Below, one piece after another: positions 1-10,929 of a DNA stretch of 64,000 bases; position 1 is the first letter of the stretch, and every line of letters begins with the position of its first letter. Source of the stretch: Eumeta japonica (taxonomy: Eukaryota; Arthropoda; Insecta; Lepidoptera; Psychidae); contig BGZK01000188.1 in assembly GCA_005406025.1 (NCBI GenBank), positions 1 through 64,000 of the forward strand, in the 5' to 3' direction. The translations under genes were made by a program, and so were the position numbers. The notes beneath the pieces were generated by a model. It was not told the DNA's origin. It searched no databases and worked only from the letters and a program-made list of their open reading frames with translations.

Positions 1-972
1 TATAACTCTGTAATTGGTGGATCGGTATATGTTAAAATGTTAATTAAATAGTTTGTTTTTCATTTCACAATATATATACAAACATATTTTCATTTAAATG
101 TCTCATAAATTTAATAGTATTGGACGCGGATGCGCATAATCTAAATAATGAAGTCGAATCGAGGGAAGGACCGATATTAGGATCACGATTGAAATCTAGA
201 CAGCTAGGCGTAAAAGATGAAAAAAGTCGGTATACGGGCGAAAGTTTTACGTGACAACGACTTTGAATGGTAAAATCATTTTAATGTGAATATTCATTCG
301 TATAGTAGGAAGAAGGATGAAATAATAGTAACAATTTAAAACATTTATTTATACAAAGAATTATATTTAAAACATTAATTTATACAAAGAATCTCGCACT
401 GAATTTCATATTAACAAAATTTTATTTTTACCTTTACACAACATACGTATTTATATACAAATATACATACAATAACTTGCAATACATTTGCAAGCTATGC
501 ACTAATTCTCTAGTGCTGCGCGCGCGGCAGACCGATCATAGTTGAGTGGGAGAGAGACGCCAATTCGGCGAACCTCTCTCTCGTTCGGTGACTCATCGTT
601 ACGTTACCGAGCGTTACACCTTTTCATAAAGTGACTCCCAGCCGCAACCTAATTTAAGACGTTGTCACGTCAAAAATAATTCCACGTTCACGCGGTCAGC
701 ACTGCGGGCGAAAGTTAGTCCCTTTATAATATTTCGCATTTACATTTGGAAGCCCAAACTTATTTCAATATATAAATTTATACAACTCGTCAAAGATGGA
801 AAATACAGGACAATATAGGACTCTCACAAAAATGTAAACATCCTACGGAAAGGTAATTAAACTACCTAATACACGACGATAAAGCGTCTACTACACTATG
901 TCAGATAATTGCACATCTCCGGCTAAATAGAGCACATATTATTTTCAAAACGCATCCCTCTATGCATTTCAG
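1..972. other. 5' flank or intron of Ly6-1; no coding exon seen
   Basis: No ATG-bearing exon with a phase-1 donor could be supported here, so this is probably the intron before exon A. The only structure noted is a nested hairpin at about 548-586: gagagaga pairs with tctctctc and cgcc pairs with ggcg. Confidence 0.5.
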
Positions 973-1143
973 GTGCATCGTCCCTACAATGTTACCGGTG
1001 CCACGTGAATCCTCCCGCGGGCTCCGACGACGTCAGCAAGAGGCTGTGCGTGCACTTCGACGGCTCCAAGGACTTCGTGGTCGACTGCCCCTACTCCACC
1101 ATGTGCATGAAGCAGACTTTCCACTTGGTTATACAGAACGATG
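973..1143 (+). CDS. Ly6-1 coding exon A
   Basis: The acceptor is tttcag|gt and the donor is gatg|gtacgg. The exon enters and leaves in phase 1. It carries the first five cysteines: QCYRC, RLC, VDC and TMC. It starts just after the probable signal cleavage region. Confidence 0.85.
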
Positions 1144-4100
1144 GTACGGGATTATAGACTTTTATACCGGAAGTTTCGTTAATCTGGCTAAACATGCATT
1201 TATGTGGTACTTCGAAAAGGCTTACAGAAACGCATTGTGCAGTAGAACATGCCCATTATAGAAAACTGTAGACACGAATGATGATATTATGTTGTAATAA
1301 AAGAGAGTAGACTTCATTGCATGGTTGTTCTTGTGAGAGGTAATTCAAATGAGAGGTCAATTTTTATTTATACATGTAAATAAAATTGGTTTGTGATTTC
1401 AAAATGATTGCATTTCTTAAATCCACGGAGTTATTTATACGTTACCAGGATACAAACAAACATTTTGAAAAATGTTGTCTGTCTGTTTATCCGGGATAAT
1501 TTTCGGGATGGCTGGACCGATCTTGATTGAATGGAAGCTAGAGGAGCTTATTGGGTTACATATAGACTACAAAAAATTTGGTTTCTTTCTTATGCTCGCA
1601 AATTATGTTAATTACTAAAACTCTTAAAAATTAGGCAATTTTGATTATATGAATTCGAATTTTCCTAATTTTTAAATTGAAGAGTTCAGAATCAAGAGCG
1701 TATTGATAGTATGATCGGTAGATGTACAAAATATGGAGGAATCTATTTTATGCGTATGCAGACGAAGCTACGGGTGGTGACTAGTCGAAAAGAAAATTTT
1801 AAAAACATTCATAATATTTACAATACAATCAATTTGGAGGCCAACTAAACACGGCTTAACAAAGCTAATATTGGAGATGGATTCTTATTTAGTAAAAGAA
1901 CCAAAGAATTATTGACAAATAAAAAAAGTAAGCGGTGTCAGCGATGGCGGCTCCTTAATTAAGAGCAACGCCTTTGAAGAAGAAGGCATTTAATTCTATC
2001 CTGATCACGACTGAATCGATCGATAACTTTTTGATTTAAATCAAATCAAACCTCTCGCTCTATATCCTGGAGAGCATGTAAAGACGGACTTATTTAGTCT
2101 CGACCGGCACCGGACCAGCGTGGAGAACTACGGTTCAAGTAATTTAAATAAACAGATGGTGGGACAACCCTCAACAGTCCGACTATTAAAAAAATTAAAA
2201 CAAAACCAACGATACAAAAATGTAAAACAATTTAGCAAAATTCTAAAATTATCATTGAGATCACTTTTGGTGAATGCCTCATTTCTTTAGTATGAAATAC
2301 ACTCTTAACATGGGACTGACTATAACTAATGAATTTCTAGAATGTTTGAATTGCAAATGAACGACACGTAAATTATACAGCGCATAAAATGAGTACGGTT
2401 CATCTCTTTTCATACATTTTCAGTGACAGTGACTGCCGAGGTAAGGGACTGCGCGCCCCAGAAGTACGAATACCAGTTCTACAGGCACGGGAAGTGGCAC
2501 CCCGCCATGGAGATACTGGAGCCCTACGAGGAGGGCTGCCTGGGCGTGGACGACAAGGGCGAGCGCACGCCGTCCACTAGGTTAAATTTTTCATAGCCTA
2601 GACTTTTAATGGTTCAGTTTAAAAGCAGAAGCATTCCGCACAGGATTCTGCGATAAGACGGGATGAGAAAATATTATGGTATCTTTCGTAGATTAATAAT
2701 ACTCGTAGTTTCTGACACAATGCTATCCATCGCCGCTATACGTTTTTGAATGCCACGAGTAGTCGTCAATGTATATTGACGATCACAATAAAGGAAAAAT
2801 TCCAGTTGATCTCATCAATGTAATCAGTGAGCGTATGAGCGTGTAATTGGAATTCATGAATCACGCACCACGATCGAGTACTACTTATAGAGTACCCACA
2901 TTCTGTTAGCGGCCGCCAACGAGGTATAGTAAATGTTGCTAAACGCGTTCACTTCCGCAAATGACCGTTGTAAAGTTGAACAAAAGTCAGCATTATTATT
3001 ACTGTCTTGTATTATGACTATTAATATTTAGTAGATAATCCAAGAATCAATTACTAGACTGGACTGAACATCACTTCAAATAGGTTTAGATAAAGGAAGA
3101 GTAATAAAGTTGACTTAGGTCGCGCATTTCCATTATACATTACAACCAGTTTTGATCAACTAAAAGGGCAAACACTTCTTATCATTTATACATTACGTTC
3201 AAAAACTAAGGTTTTCGCTCTGATATTGAAATGATAGGGAAGATCACAGAATAAGTTCAGCGAAAACCCAGAACGATCATTTTATATTGAATCACAAGAC
3301 ACATAATTGTTTCTACTGTGTAATATAGTTGTTATATTGATCTCACTGAATCAATAACAATATCCTCTAATAAAAGTTTATTCAGACTTTGTCACAACGA
3401 CAAAGATCGACATTAATCGGACAAAACATAAATAAAGTAGACAAATGTACATACATAAAGGAATAAGGTCTATAATTGTAAATTAAATGTTAATTAAATA
3501 ACATATTCCTTTAATTTTATATTTATTACAAATAGGTTTATTTTGGTAACCGTCAAATTACATTCTACACTTATTTATTATGGTATAAATTTATGCGATG
3601 AGTTTTTATTAATGTACATAATATAAAATAGAGACGTCGTATATTTTCTAATAGATCTGAATAAAATTGACGAATTTACCCTAGAGAATTTAATAGTCAA
3701 CATGTGCCACAATAAAAGAGGTCGCGAATATTAGCTAATTGACTTTTCCTCGTTTAATCACATTAGTTTATTTCTACGAATCAACCGCGAGTAATATTCC
3801 ACTTCAAAGGAACGTGCCATTTACAATATAATGATCCATTATTTCAAATATACAATCTTAAGGTCCTATTCCCTCAATCCGAAATAAAAAGGTTCTGTTG
3901 CTCGTCACAATGGCGATAAAAAATCTGAAAGCCAGATATTTAGAGCTGCTTCCGCTATCTCCTTTTAAATCAAAATTTAAGAAAAAGCCACTCTTCCACT
4001 GTCTCTTCTTAAATTTACATTTTAAAAAAGTTACTTACAAAATAAAATTTGCGTTTCATGTCTCCCTTTTAACAGGTATTAGCCCGAACAACTGCTAAAA

Positions 4101-4335
4101 CGTCGACATGGAACGCAAATTTTATTTTAAAAGTTACTTTCTTTTAAATGTAATTTTAAAAGGAAATAGATAGATGGTGTAAGAGGCTGCTAATCGTTTC
4201 ATTCAATTTTACAGATACTGCTACTGCCGCGGTAATCTGTGCAACTCGTCCAGCTCCAACGCCGAGGGGTACACCGACATCATGGCCGTAATACTGGTGT
4301 TCAACCTGTTGAAGTACATCAGGAGTCTGAGGTAG
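973..4335 (+). CDS. Ly6/uPAR three-finger protein 1, 5' partial (exons 973-1143, 2424-2580, 4215-4335)
   Basis: Three exons join in frame to give the last 149 residues of a small secreted Ly6/uPAR protein. The mature start reads ASSLQCYRC, the classic first Ly6 cysteine pair. Ten cysteines follow in Ly6 order (C-x2-C, then LC, DC, TMC, RDC, EGC), ending in YCYC-x4-LCN, where the final Cys-Asn is the family signature. A Ser/Asn/Gly cluster is followed by a hydrophobic stretch (IMAVILVFNLL), as expected for GPI attachment, but the tail ends in KYIRSLR, which is more basic than usual. All introns are GT-AG, with phases 1, 1 and 2. The acceptor at 972 expects one base from an upstream exon, so the signal-peptide exon is outside the window; I saw no suitable one in 1-972. 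An AATAAA follows the TAG by 42 bases. Insect relatives act in septate junctions or modulate channels; which subgroup this is cannot be told here. Confidence 0.88.
1440..1575. repeat. Interspersed repeat fragment in Ly6-1 intron
   Basis: The stretch reads tgtctgtctgtttatccggg, then ggctggaccgatcttgat. Wording of this kind (a 'ctgtttgttcc...ggctggaccgat' pattern) is common in lepidopteran interspersed repeats. Boundaries are approximate and the family is not identified. Confidence 0.35.
2095..2140 (+). repeat. Short LINE-like remnant
   Basis: The segment ccggaccagcgtggagaact resembles the '...accagcgtggtggactacgg' motif near the 3' end of very abundant lepidopteran non-LTR elements. Only about 40 bases are recognisable, within the first Ly6-1 intron of this window. 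Confidence 0.35.
2424..2580 (+). CDS. Ly6-1 coding exon B
   Basis: The acceptor is ttttcag|tga and the donor is actag|gttaaa; it enters in phase 1 and leaves in phase 2. It encodes the middle loops, with two cysteines (RDC and EGC) and a charged GVDDKGERTP segment. It is much more GC-rich than the introns around it. Confidence 0.84.
3943..4192. mobile_element. Palindromic foldback MITE, copy 1
   Basis: Left arm (about 4009-4063) and right arm (about 4104-4162) are near reverse complements, built around 'aaaatttgcgtttcatgtc' and 'gacatggaacgcaaatttt'. Outer edges (gagctgcttcc and aagaggctgct) are also roughly inverted. A second copy of the same family is at 48720-48883. This copy sits in the second intron and ends about 23 bp before the exon C acceptor. 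The 66-codon ORF over it is not a gene. Confidence 0.65.
4215..4335 (+). CDS. Ly6-1 terminal coding exon C
   Basis: The acceptor is ttttacag|atac. The exon encodes YCYCRGNLCN, the last Ly6 disulfide knot, then the Ser-rich probable GPI site and the hydrophobic tail, ending in TAG at 4333-4335. Confidence 0.86.
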
Positions 4336-4377
4336 TACGTTACGGACCTCGCCGATGCGACCTAAGCTATTCCGTTT

Positions 4378-4383
4378 AATAAA
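4378..4383 (+). promoter_or_regulatory. Poly(A) signal of Ly6-1
   Basis: A canonical AATAAA lies 42 bases after the Ly6-1 stop codon, the only one close to it. Confidence 0.7.
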
Positions 4384-4599
4384 GACAATCGATTTGTGAT
4401 AGTGCCAATGATTCCGATGGAAGCGAATCGTATGTTGTGATGTGATATGTGAATATTTTTATAAGAGAATTGTACATTAATATAAAGGAACTTTAAAGAA
4501 AAAACAATTGGTTTTATTATAGACAGATACTCTATTGGATGGTTTTTATACTTAGGGACGGATAAATGAATGACTAATAATAATATAAACTCAAGCCTA

Positions 4600-5765
4600 T
4601 TTCGCAGAAGAATAGGCAGAGACTATAGATTTTCACATGATAGGATCTTTGCATATCTCTCTCGCCTCACTGACATCCATCAATCTTTTCATGCAAGCTC
4701 TTCGGTTTCGAGGGCTTAAAATTTGGCCCTTTTTTAATATGCCACCAATATGGCCTGCATTGGATTTTCTAGGGCGATTCTTGCCGATCTTTCCATCACA
4801 CACATTCGTTCTATCATTTGTTTTGTCAGTCTACATTCATTATTTTATCCAGATGACCAAACCACCGTAACATCCTCTTTCTACTCCAGTCACTACATCT
4901 TCCTTTAAACCACACCGCTCTCTGACATCACAGTTTCTACATCTATCTTTCCGAGACACTCCACACATACTACGCAGCGATCGCATCTCTATTGCACGAT
5001 CCTACTTTCATTTTTCTTCTTCCATATCCAGCTTTCACTACCATACATAAGCGTATGGGTTAGGAACCCATTATGGATATCCTAGTTAGTTTATCGTGAA
5101 ACACTTCTACTATTCACAATAGCAAACATGGGCCAATTCACTGTATTTCCCGCATTCACTCACTTTTCGCTATCTCTCTCAACAGTTGCTATCATTTGTA
5201 AACAGACTACCCAAGTACACAAACTCTCACTTGTTCGACTTTCTCACCTTCTATAAGTATAACGCATTCAGTCGTGCTTTCACCTCTTTCAAACAACATC
5301 ACTTTAGTCTCACCGACATTTACTTTCATACACCTTTTTTAAAGAATCATTATTTTATTTACTATCTCCTGCAGTCCGCACGCCGACGGCGCAAGGATTA
5401 CTTGGTCATTGGCGTACAGGAGGGATTCGACAGACAGCTCATCTATCCTTAGTCCACGCTAATACTGTTTCAGACAGTTGTTCATGAATAGGTTGAATAG
5501 CCCCGGTGAAGCTACACATCCCTGTCTGACACCCCTGCGGATGTTAAACCAGTAAGTGTATGCCCCACTTATTCTGACGTAAGCACTGGAGCCCCTGTAT
5601 AGATTGCAGAATCTGTATCAATCTCACTCACGCCATGCATGGATAGAGTTCTCAATAGATCATTTCTTTTTACTATATCGTAAGCTTTTTTCAGATCTAC
5701 GAAAATACAGAAAACCTTTTGGTCACTGGCCAGTCTTTTCTGCACCCCAGCACCCCATCCTTTTC
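4600..5765 (-). mobile_element. Decayed non-LTR retrotransposon (RTE-like reverse transcriptase)
   Basis: The minus strand encodes a broken reverse transcriptase. Around 5512-5545 it reads GVRQGCVASPGLFNLFMNN, the conserved RT block just before the active site. At about 5400-5420 the active-site YADD appears as YANDQ, so a catalytic Asp is lost. Around 4850-4880 it reads MLRWFGHLD, the C-terminal RRRWLGH-type block of RTE-like elements. Stops and frameshifts interrupt the frame throughout and the 5' part is missing. The plus-strand ORFs over it (4637-5789) are antisense shadows. Element type is inferred from motif memory. Confidence 0.75.
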
Positions 5766-5784
5766 AAAATCCCGCTTGTACATC

Positions 5785-5888
5785 TGTAGTTTTTGTATAA
5801 AATGCCTTTGACATACTGATGGACGGACGGACATACATGACGAAACTATAAGGATTCTGTTTTTGCTATTTTGACTCGGAACCCTAAA
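5785..5888 (+). repeat. Lepidopteran 'gaaactataagg' repeat, 3' end only (copy E)
   Basis: Contains ggacggacggacatacatga, then cgaaactataaggattctg and cggaaccctaaa. This is the same terminal block as the longer copies at 20026-20765, 38078-38829 and 43766-44366. It abuts the retrotransposon remnant. Confidence 0.6.
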
Positions 5889-6393
5889 GACCTGGAAAAT
5901 GGATGATCGTACAGGCCAGTCCCAAGACTACCCGCTGTTTTGAAGCTCAGATAAGCTCAGACAAACGACATACATAAGTTTGCGAACTCTTCAAACTCAA
6001 TAATATGCATTTTAGAGTTTGAAAGCCTGCATGTTGTAAATAAAGTAAATAAAGCTACATTATTTCAAGATTTATATTGTATCTGTATTTTGTGGTTGCA
6101 TCCACCAATTTTGATAAAGCTTATGACATCCGTCGCTGTTGTTGTCTAAAGAATGAAGCTTAGATTGAAAACTATCGATTCAATAGTTCTAACGACAATT
6201 TGTTACGACGGCAATAACTTGACAATTTTTATGCATTTCTCAATTTCCATGGCGTAAAATTAAGAAGCAACTCCATGAGGTCCAATAAAATGAAATCGTA
6301 ACACCGTGACATTCCGAAAAACTTTATTGTATCATCTTCATTTACCGTTACACCGGAACACATCCAGACATCGCCAATCAATATATACTTATG

Positions 6394-6660
6394 AGCGCTG
6401 ATGGCTCAGTGGTTGAGAGCGTCGCCTCGGAACCAGAATTTACCGGGTTCGGTCCTGGCTGCGGACGAATCGACAGACGACTTTTGAACTTAAGTCAAAT
6501 TAAATCGGTCGCTCCGTGCCCCGGAGGGCACACTACACCGTCGGCCCGGACTCCTGCCACGCCGACGGTGACAACAGTCGTTGACCGCCACTGGTCGTGG
6601 AAGGTAACGATCAAACCCATCAATGTGAAATAAAAAGATTGTGGGGCGCGTGGCTTAGGA
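6394..6660 (+). mobile_element. tRNA-derived SINE
   Basis: The head looks like a tRNA promoter: box A tggctcagtgg at 6402-6412 and box B ggttcggtcc at 6446-6455, the normal intragenic pol III spacing. The body after it is GC-rich and not tRNA-like, and continues to about 6620-6660. The tRNA arms do not fold convincingly, so a SINE is more likely than a functional tRNA gene. The ORFs on both strands here are incidental. Confidence 0.6.
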
Positions 6661-7599
6661 GTGAGTTGGTTGAAAACCTGACACAACAAGACGACAATAT
6701 TTATAAATAAAATCCTAAACCTGAAGAGCTGTGAAGAGAACAATGAAAGACTCATAGTACAAATCGGTCAGCGGGGTCATTGTCAGTCGATTCCCGAGAG
6801 CTGTGAATGCTTTTAGTGAAATTGCCATTCACTTTACGACAGGCGCTTCGGCCACGTCAAACGTACAATATTAATGCGAAGCGTATTTGATGTGGATGCG
6901 AAAATCATAACGCGCTAATGTTACAGCAATTTTAAGAAATAATTTTATAATTGTAATATACAAAAATTATTTTTCTCGATCAAATAACATACCTCTACTT
7001 TTAAAACATATTTTTCCGACTCATAAATATATAGGCGGCTCTACAGAGTTAGTATTACTCTACATAAAAGATATCGACGAGACTTCATTAAACTGTAAAA
7101 TTAGTATGGAATTTTACTTATGAAAAGTTTTCATTATTCCACCGCTGGAGCACAAGCTACCACTATTGTTTTATTTAAAAAAAAGTGTTGTCCGCACATC
7201 ACCATCACCCCTACGACAAGACACAGGCCCGTGTACAGAACCGTCCGATATTGGCGGTCAGCTCTGACGATAGATCTAGGCTCCATGACCGCGATGATCG
7301 CATCTGTATTTTGAACGCAAAAGCCTGCGCGCGCGCACGTGTACACTCCGTAAATTAACGTCAAACAGCACAAGTCACCAGAGTACAACACCGACAGAGT
7401 ATGTACGGCAAGGTCGGTGACACAGACGGGTGGACACAACGCCCGCCGATAAACACATGTACTATCGGCTCACACAAAGGATGCCACTACGATTGTTGAT
7501 AACGTGACGATTTTTCAGGTCACACCCTCCTGAACTTGTGTGTAATCACATTGTATTTTTAAATGTGTTCGTATACATTGCTATCGCATATGATTCTTT

Positions 7600-8995
7600 T
7601 TTTTTTGATTTTGATATCATTTTCAGGCTTCCTTTAGTTTTAAGACGACAAGTTAATATATAGTATTATTGCAATTATGTATATACAAGCATAATCGAAG
7701 GTCTAATAAACGACATAGAAAATTAATGTCCAAAAATATAAAAAAAGCCATCAAAAATCTTAAAACAATTAAATAATTAGCTGTTTTTGGGGTCGATGTC
7801 ACCTTAAGAAACCCCAAGCGTGTCTTTATATTCATTTTAGTAATTTGAGATTGTTTTAAGTTTAAAGTTTGTTGAGACTGATTTTCTGAGTTTGGTTATT
7901 TCTTGATTTAGCTGGCACCAGCTACAACAATAAACAATTATTTAATTACATTGCGATTTATGGAATGATTTTCTTTTTTAATTTTGAAAAATAACTTTAT
8001 TTAATATTTTCTAGTGATCAGGTAATTAAATTTTATAATTCATTTTCTTTTAATAAATAAATCTCGAAATTGTCTGTGGTGCTGATAATTATTGCAGGAT
8101 CCTAAATTTTCCGTTGAATGCAATCACCTCGGATTCACACTTTCGCCAGCTCGTCTATTAACTCAGTTGGTTTCCAATTAAAACCTACGACTTTTCGGAT
8201 TTCTCCCTATCTCACCGAAAAGTAGTAGAACTTGAGTAACTAGTGGTTGTGTAGTAACTGTTATACTATGTTTTGTCCTTTCTTCGCGAATGTCTAGTCC
8301 AGCTAAACTTTTCCTTTTTTTTAAAGTGGGTTAAAAAATTAATTAAAGGCCAGGTGTATGCATAGTTTTCAGTCATGTAAAAACCTTCGAACAAACATAA
8401 TTGTCTGATTTAAAATGAAATAAATTCTTGATTCGACCACACGATGAACGAGAAAGTCAAAAATAGCACTGCGAAATTTAACTCCACCCTCTAATTGGTA
8501 TTATCTCCATTAACTAATCAAATCTGTAAAATAGTTATGCATAGAAATTATACAAATCCCACACAATAAACAAATTCACCAAACTTATGCTGTTGTTGCT
8601 AAAGAGTTTCAATGTGTTGCTGCTTTGTTTCATAGTAAGGTTCTGAATAACCTACAGAATTGACAATATCCATTTTACTTCAATTTACATATCCATGCTG
8701 GTTGTCATTAAGGAGTTCCGTTGTATGCCTTCATACTCCGTGTCCAGTCCAGTTCAGCTCGTCTATGACCATAATCTCGTTTATGACCGTCATAAACTTA
8801 ACGATGTCTCAATAACTAAATTTGATTTTGAAGAGTTTTCTGGGGTGCCGTCGATGTCCAAGGTCTAATATGCTAGTAAAGTTAAAGGGGATCATTCGAA
8901 TCAGTTCATAAACAAAAAGGCTATGCACAAACATATATAAAAATATACATAAACAGACGAATTGAGAACCTCCCCCCTTTTTTTTAAGTCAGTTA
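7600..8995 (+). repeat. Interspersed repeat family F2, copy 1
   Basis: Shares ordered blocks with 20880-21618: 'cttcctttagt', 'taattaaa..tcataattca', 'ataattatt.cag', 'tcgtc.atgacc' and a terminal block reading 'gaattgagaacctcc' then a T run and 'aagtcagttaaaa'. The terminal block is, from memory, a very common 3' end of lepidopteran retroelements. No coding capacity is recognisable. The 5' boundary is loose. Confidence 0.5.
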
Positions 8996-9643
8996 AAAAT
9001 TATCTACTCCTACGCAATTTGGTTAAAAATGAAATAAAAAAGTTTTCAGTTATTTACGATAAAGGTACGTGAATTTTTACATTATATTATTAATGATTTG
9101 CAACAGTTTACACTTGCTCTTGAGATGATCCATATTTCTAAAAAGAATATACAATATCTCAGGAGGGGAAACGGAAAAACTTGAAGAACATCCTAAGAAA
9201 GAAGATCCTGGTTGTATTTTTATCACAATGACCCCTTCAGAAGTGTTATTATTTTGATAATAATGACCCCGAATTTGTATCATAGAGGGAAGATTTAGAG
9301 ACGGCCTGCAGCGGTAATCGTTTTAGTTTTTTTTCATTTCAACAATACAAATATAACAAAAGATCGTCTTTTATGTTGTTTAGGCGCATTATTTTGGCAA
9401 TGACGAAATTGCATGGGATTTTATGTTGTATGTATATATGTAAATGGTGGTACTCTCCCAAAGTACCCTAATGCAATAAATGAATAAAATGTTGCGCCAA
9501 TAATTAACGGAATACGAATGGACTCGTCTCCACCCAATAGTGGCGTCATCAATTAGCGAGTTATTTACGAACACTTCCAAGTTTGATTGGCAGGATCGTT
9601 CCTGAAAATTCTATTACTTTGTTTACAACTAAGGAGTAACGAT

Positions 9644-10926
9644 TAGATGGGGAAAAAAGTTTTTTCGTATTTTATATACAAATTCAAAATAATTTTTCAT
9701 CAAATTTCATTTACATTTAATTACTATATATATACCATTTTATTAAACAACTTGTTGCTATTTTGTAGGTAGTGAGAAAATCCCATTGCTGTACAATTTT
9801 GGGACTTTTGATCAAAAAACTGCGACAAGTAGTTTTGACAGTCCTCTCTTGATATTAACACTACCTAAAGAATTCTGAAAACACCTAAAAATATGAGGGT
9901 GCAAGATCAGGGCTATATGGTGGATTCATTAACACTTCCCAACTAAACTCTATCAATATTATCTGAGTAGCTAAAGATGTGTACGGTCTGGCATTATCAT
10001 GGTGAAAAACGACAAATTTTCGACCAACTTCGGCCGTTTTTTCTACTTCTTGCTTGAGTCTCATCGGCTGTTAGCAGTAGAGATCCGATTCGATGGTTTT
10101 AGCCGGCGGTATATAAGCATATAGTGAATAATGCCCTTCCGAGCCTACCATACACATAGCATCAATTAATTGCGAGTTAATCCGGGTTTCGTTATAGTCT
10201 GTGGAGCTTACTTGCATTTTGATCATGATCTTTTTCGCGCGTTCTTGTCGTAGGAAATTCATTTTTCATCACCAGTGATCAATATTTTCAAAAAACGGTT
10301 CGGTTTCACTATGTTCCGATAGAGGTCCGACACGAACTCACTGAAAAAAATGTAATGAGTACACGATTCATTACATTTTTTTCAGTGAATTCGTGTAGGA
10401 CCCAAGTATCTAAGCTTTTTGTATATCGAGCTTTTTCAAACGAATCAAAACTGTTTTGTGGTCAATCTCCAGCTCTTTAATTATGTCGTAAGATCTAATA
10501 CGCCGATCTTTCTCTACTTTTTCAAAATGGCATCGACTTTATCGGTGACAGATCAATCAGAGCGATGTTCATCTTTGACATCAAAATTACGGGGCTGAAA
10601 ACGCTTGTACCAGTTTTGTGCTACTTTTACCGACACCGCACAATGCCATAAACGTCACATTTTTTTTCGCGGTTGTGTCGCATTTATTCCTTTTTTGTAA
10701 TAAATCTTCAAAATATATCGAATTTCTACAATGAGATTCACTCACTTTATTGGACAGAAAAAGTATATAAAATGCCGGGACACCGCATTAATCTTTTATT
10801 TTTCTTTTTTAAAATGTTATCTATTGAATCGTAACAAAACTAGCCAGATACAAACGACTCAACCAAAGAGATTTAACTGGACCGTTTTACTTACACAATA
10901 TGAAAAAACCTTTTTCCCCGACCTAA
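9644..10926 (-). mobile_element. mariner transposon, inactive, full length
   Basis: A 1283-bp element, the standard mariner size, bounded by inverted repeats of about 28 bp: ttagatggggaaaaaagttt at the left, and at the right the complement of ttaggtcggggaaaaaggtt. The ends are TA-containing, so the exact target TA is ambiguous. The minus strand carries a broken transposase. Recognisable are a VAQNWYKRFQ-like helix-turn-helix end, DIIKELEIDHKTV, and the first catalytic block ITGDEK followed by a stop where Trp is expected (about 10261-10276). Then come HHDNARP with the second Asp (9996-9998) and PPYSPDLAPS (about 9897-9923). The third catalytic Asp, after APS, is missing (SYF then a stop). Multiple stops and frameshifts make it non-autonomous. 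Confidence 0.9.
10331..10395. repeat. 28-bp-arm hairpin inside the mariner copy
   Basis: The sequence cacgaactcactg... and its complement form two arms of 28 bp with one mismatch, around a 9-base loop. It duplicates, inverted, a transposase segment, so it arose after insertion. Confidence 0.8.
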
Positions 10927-10929
10927 TTA

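Noticed and set aside
962..1261. 99-codon single-frame ORF
   Set aside because: It reads the Ly6-1 exon in the wrong frame; the correct frame gives the Ly6 cysteine pattern and splices at 1143.
6394..6470. Functional tRNA gene
   Set aside because: Boxes A and B are present but the acceptor and anticodon stems do not pair convincingly; SINE head preferred.
7120..7439. Overlapping ORFs of 64 and 101 codons on opposite strands
   Set aside because: Opposed frames open together by base composition; no domain, no splice sites and no start context.
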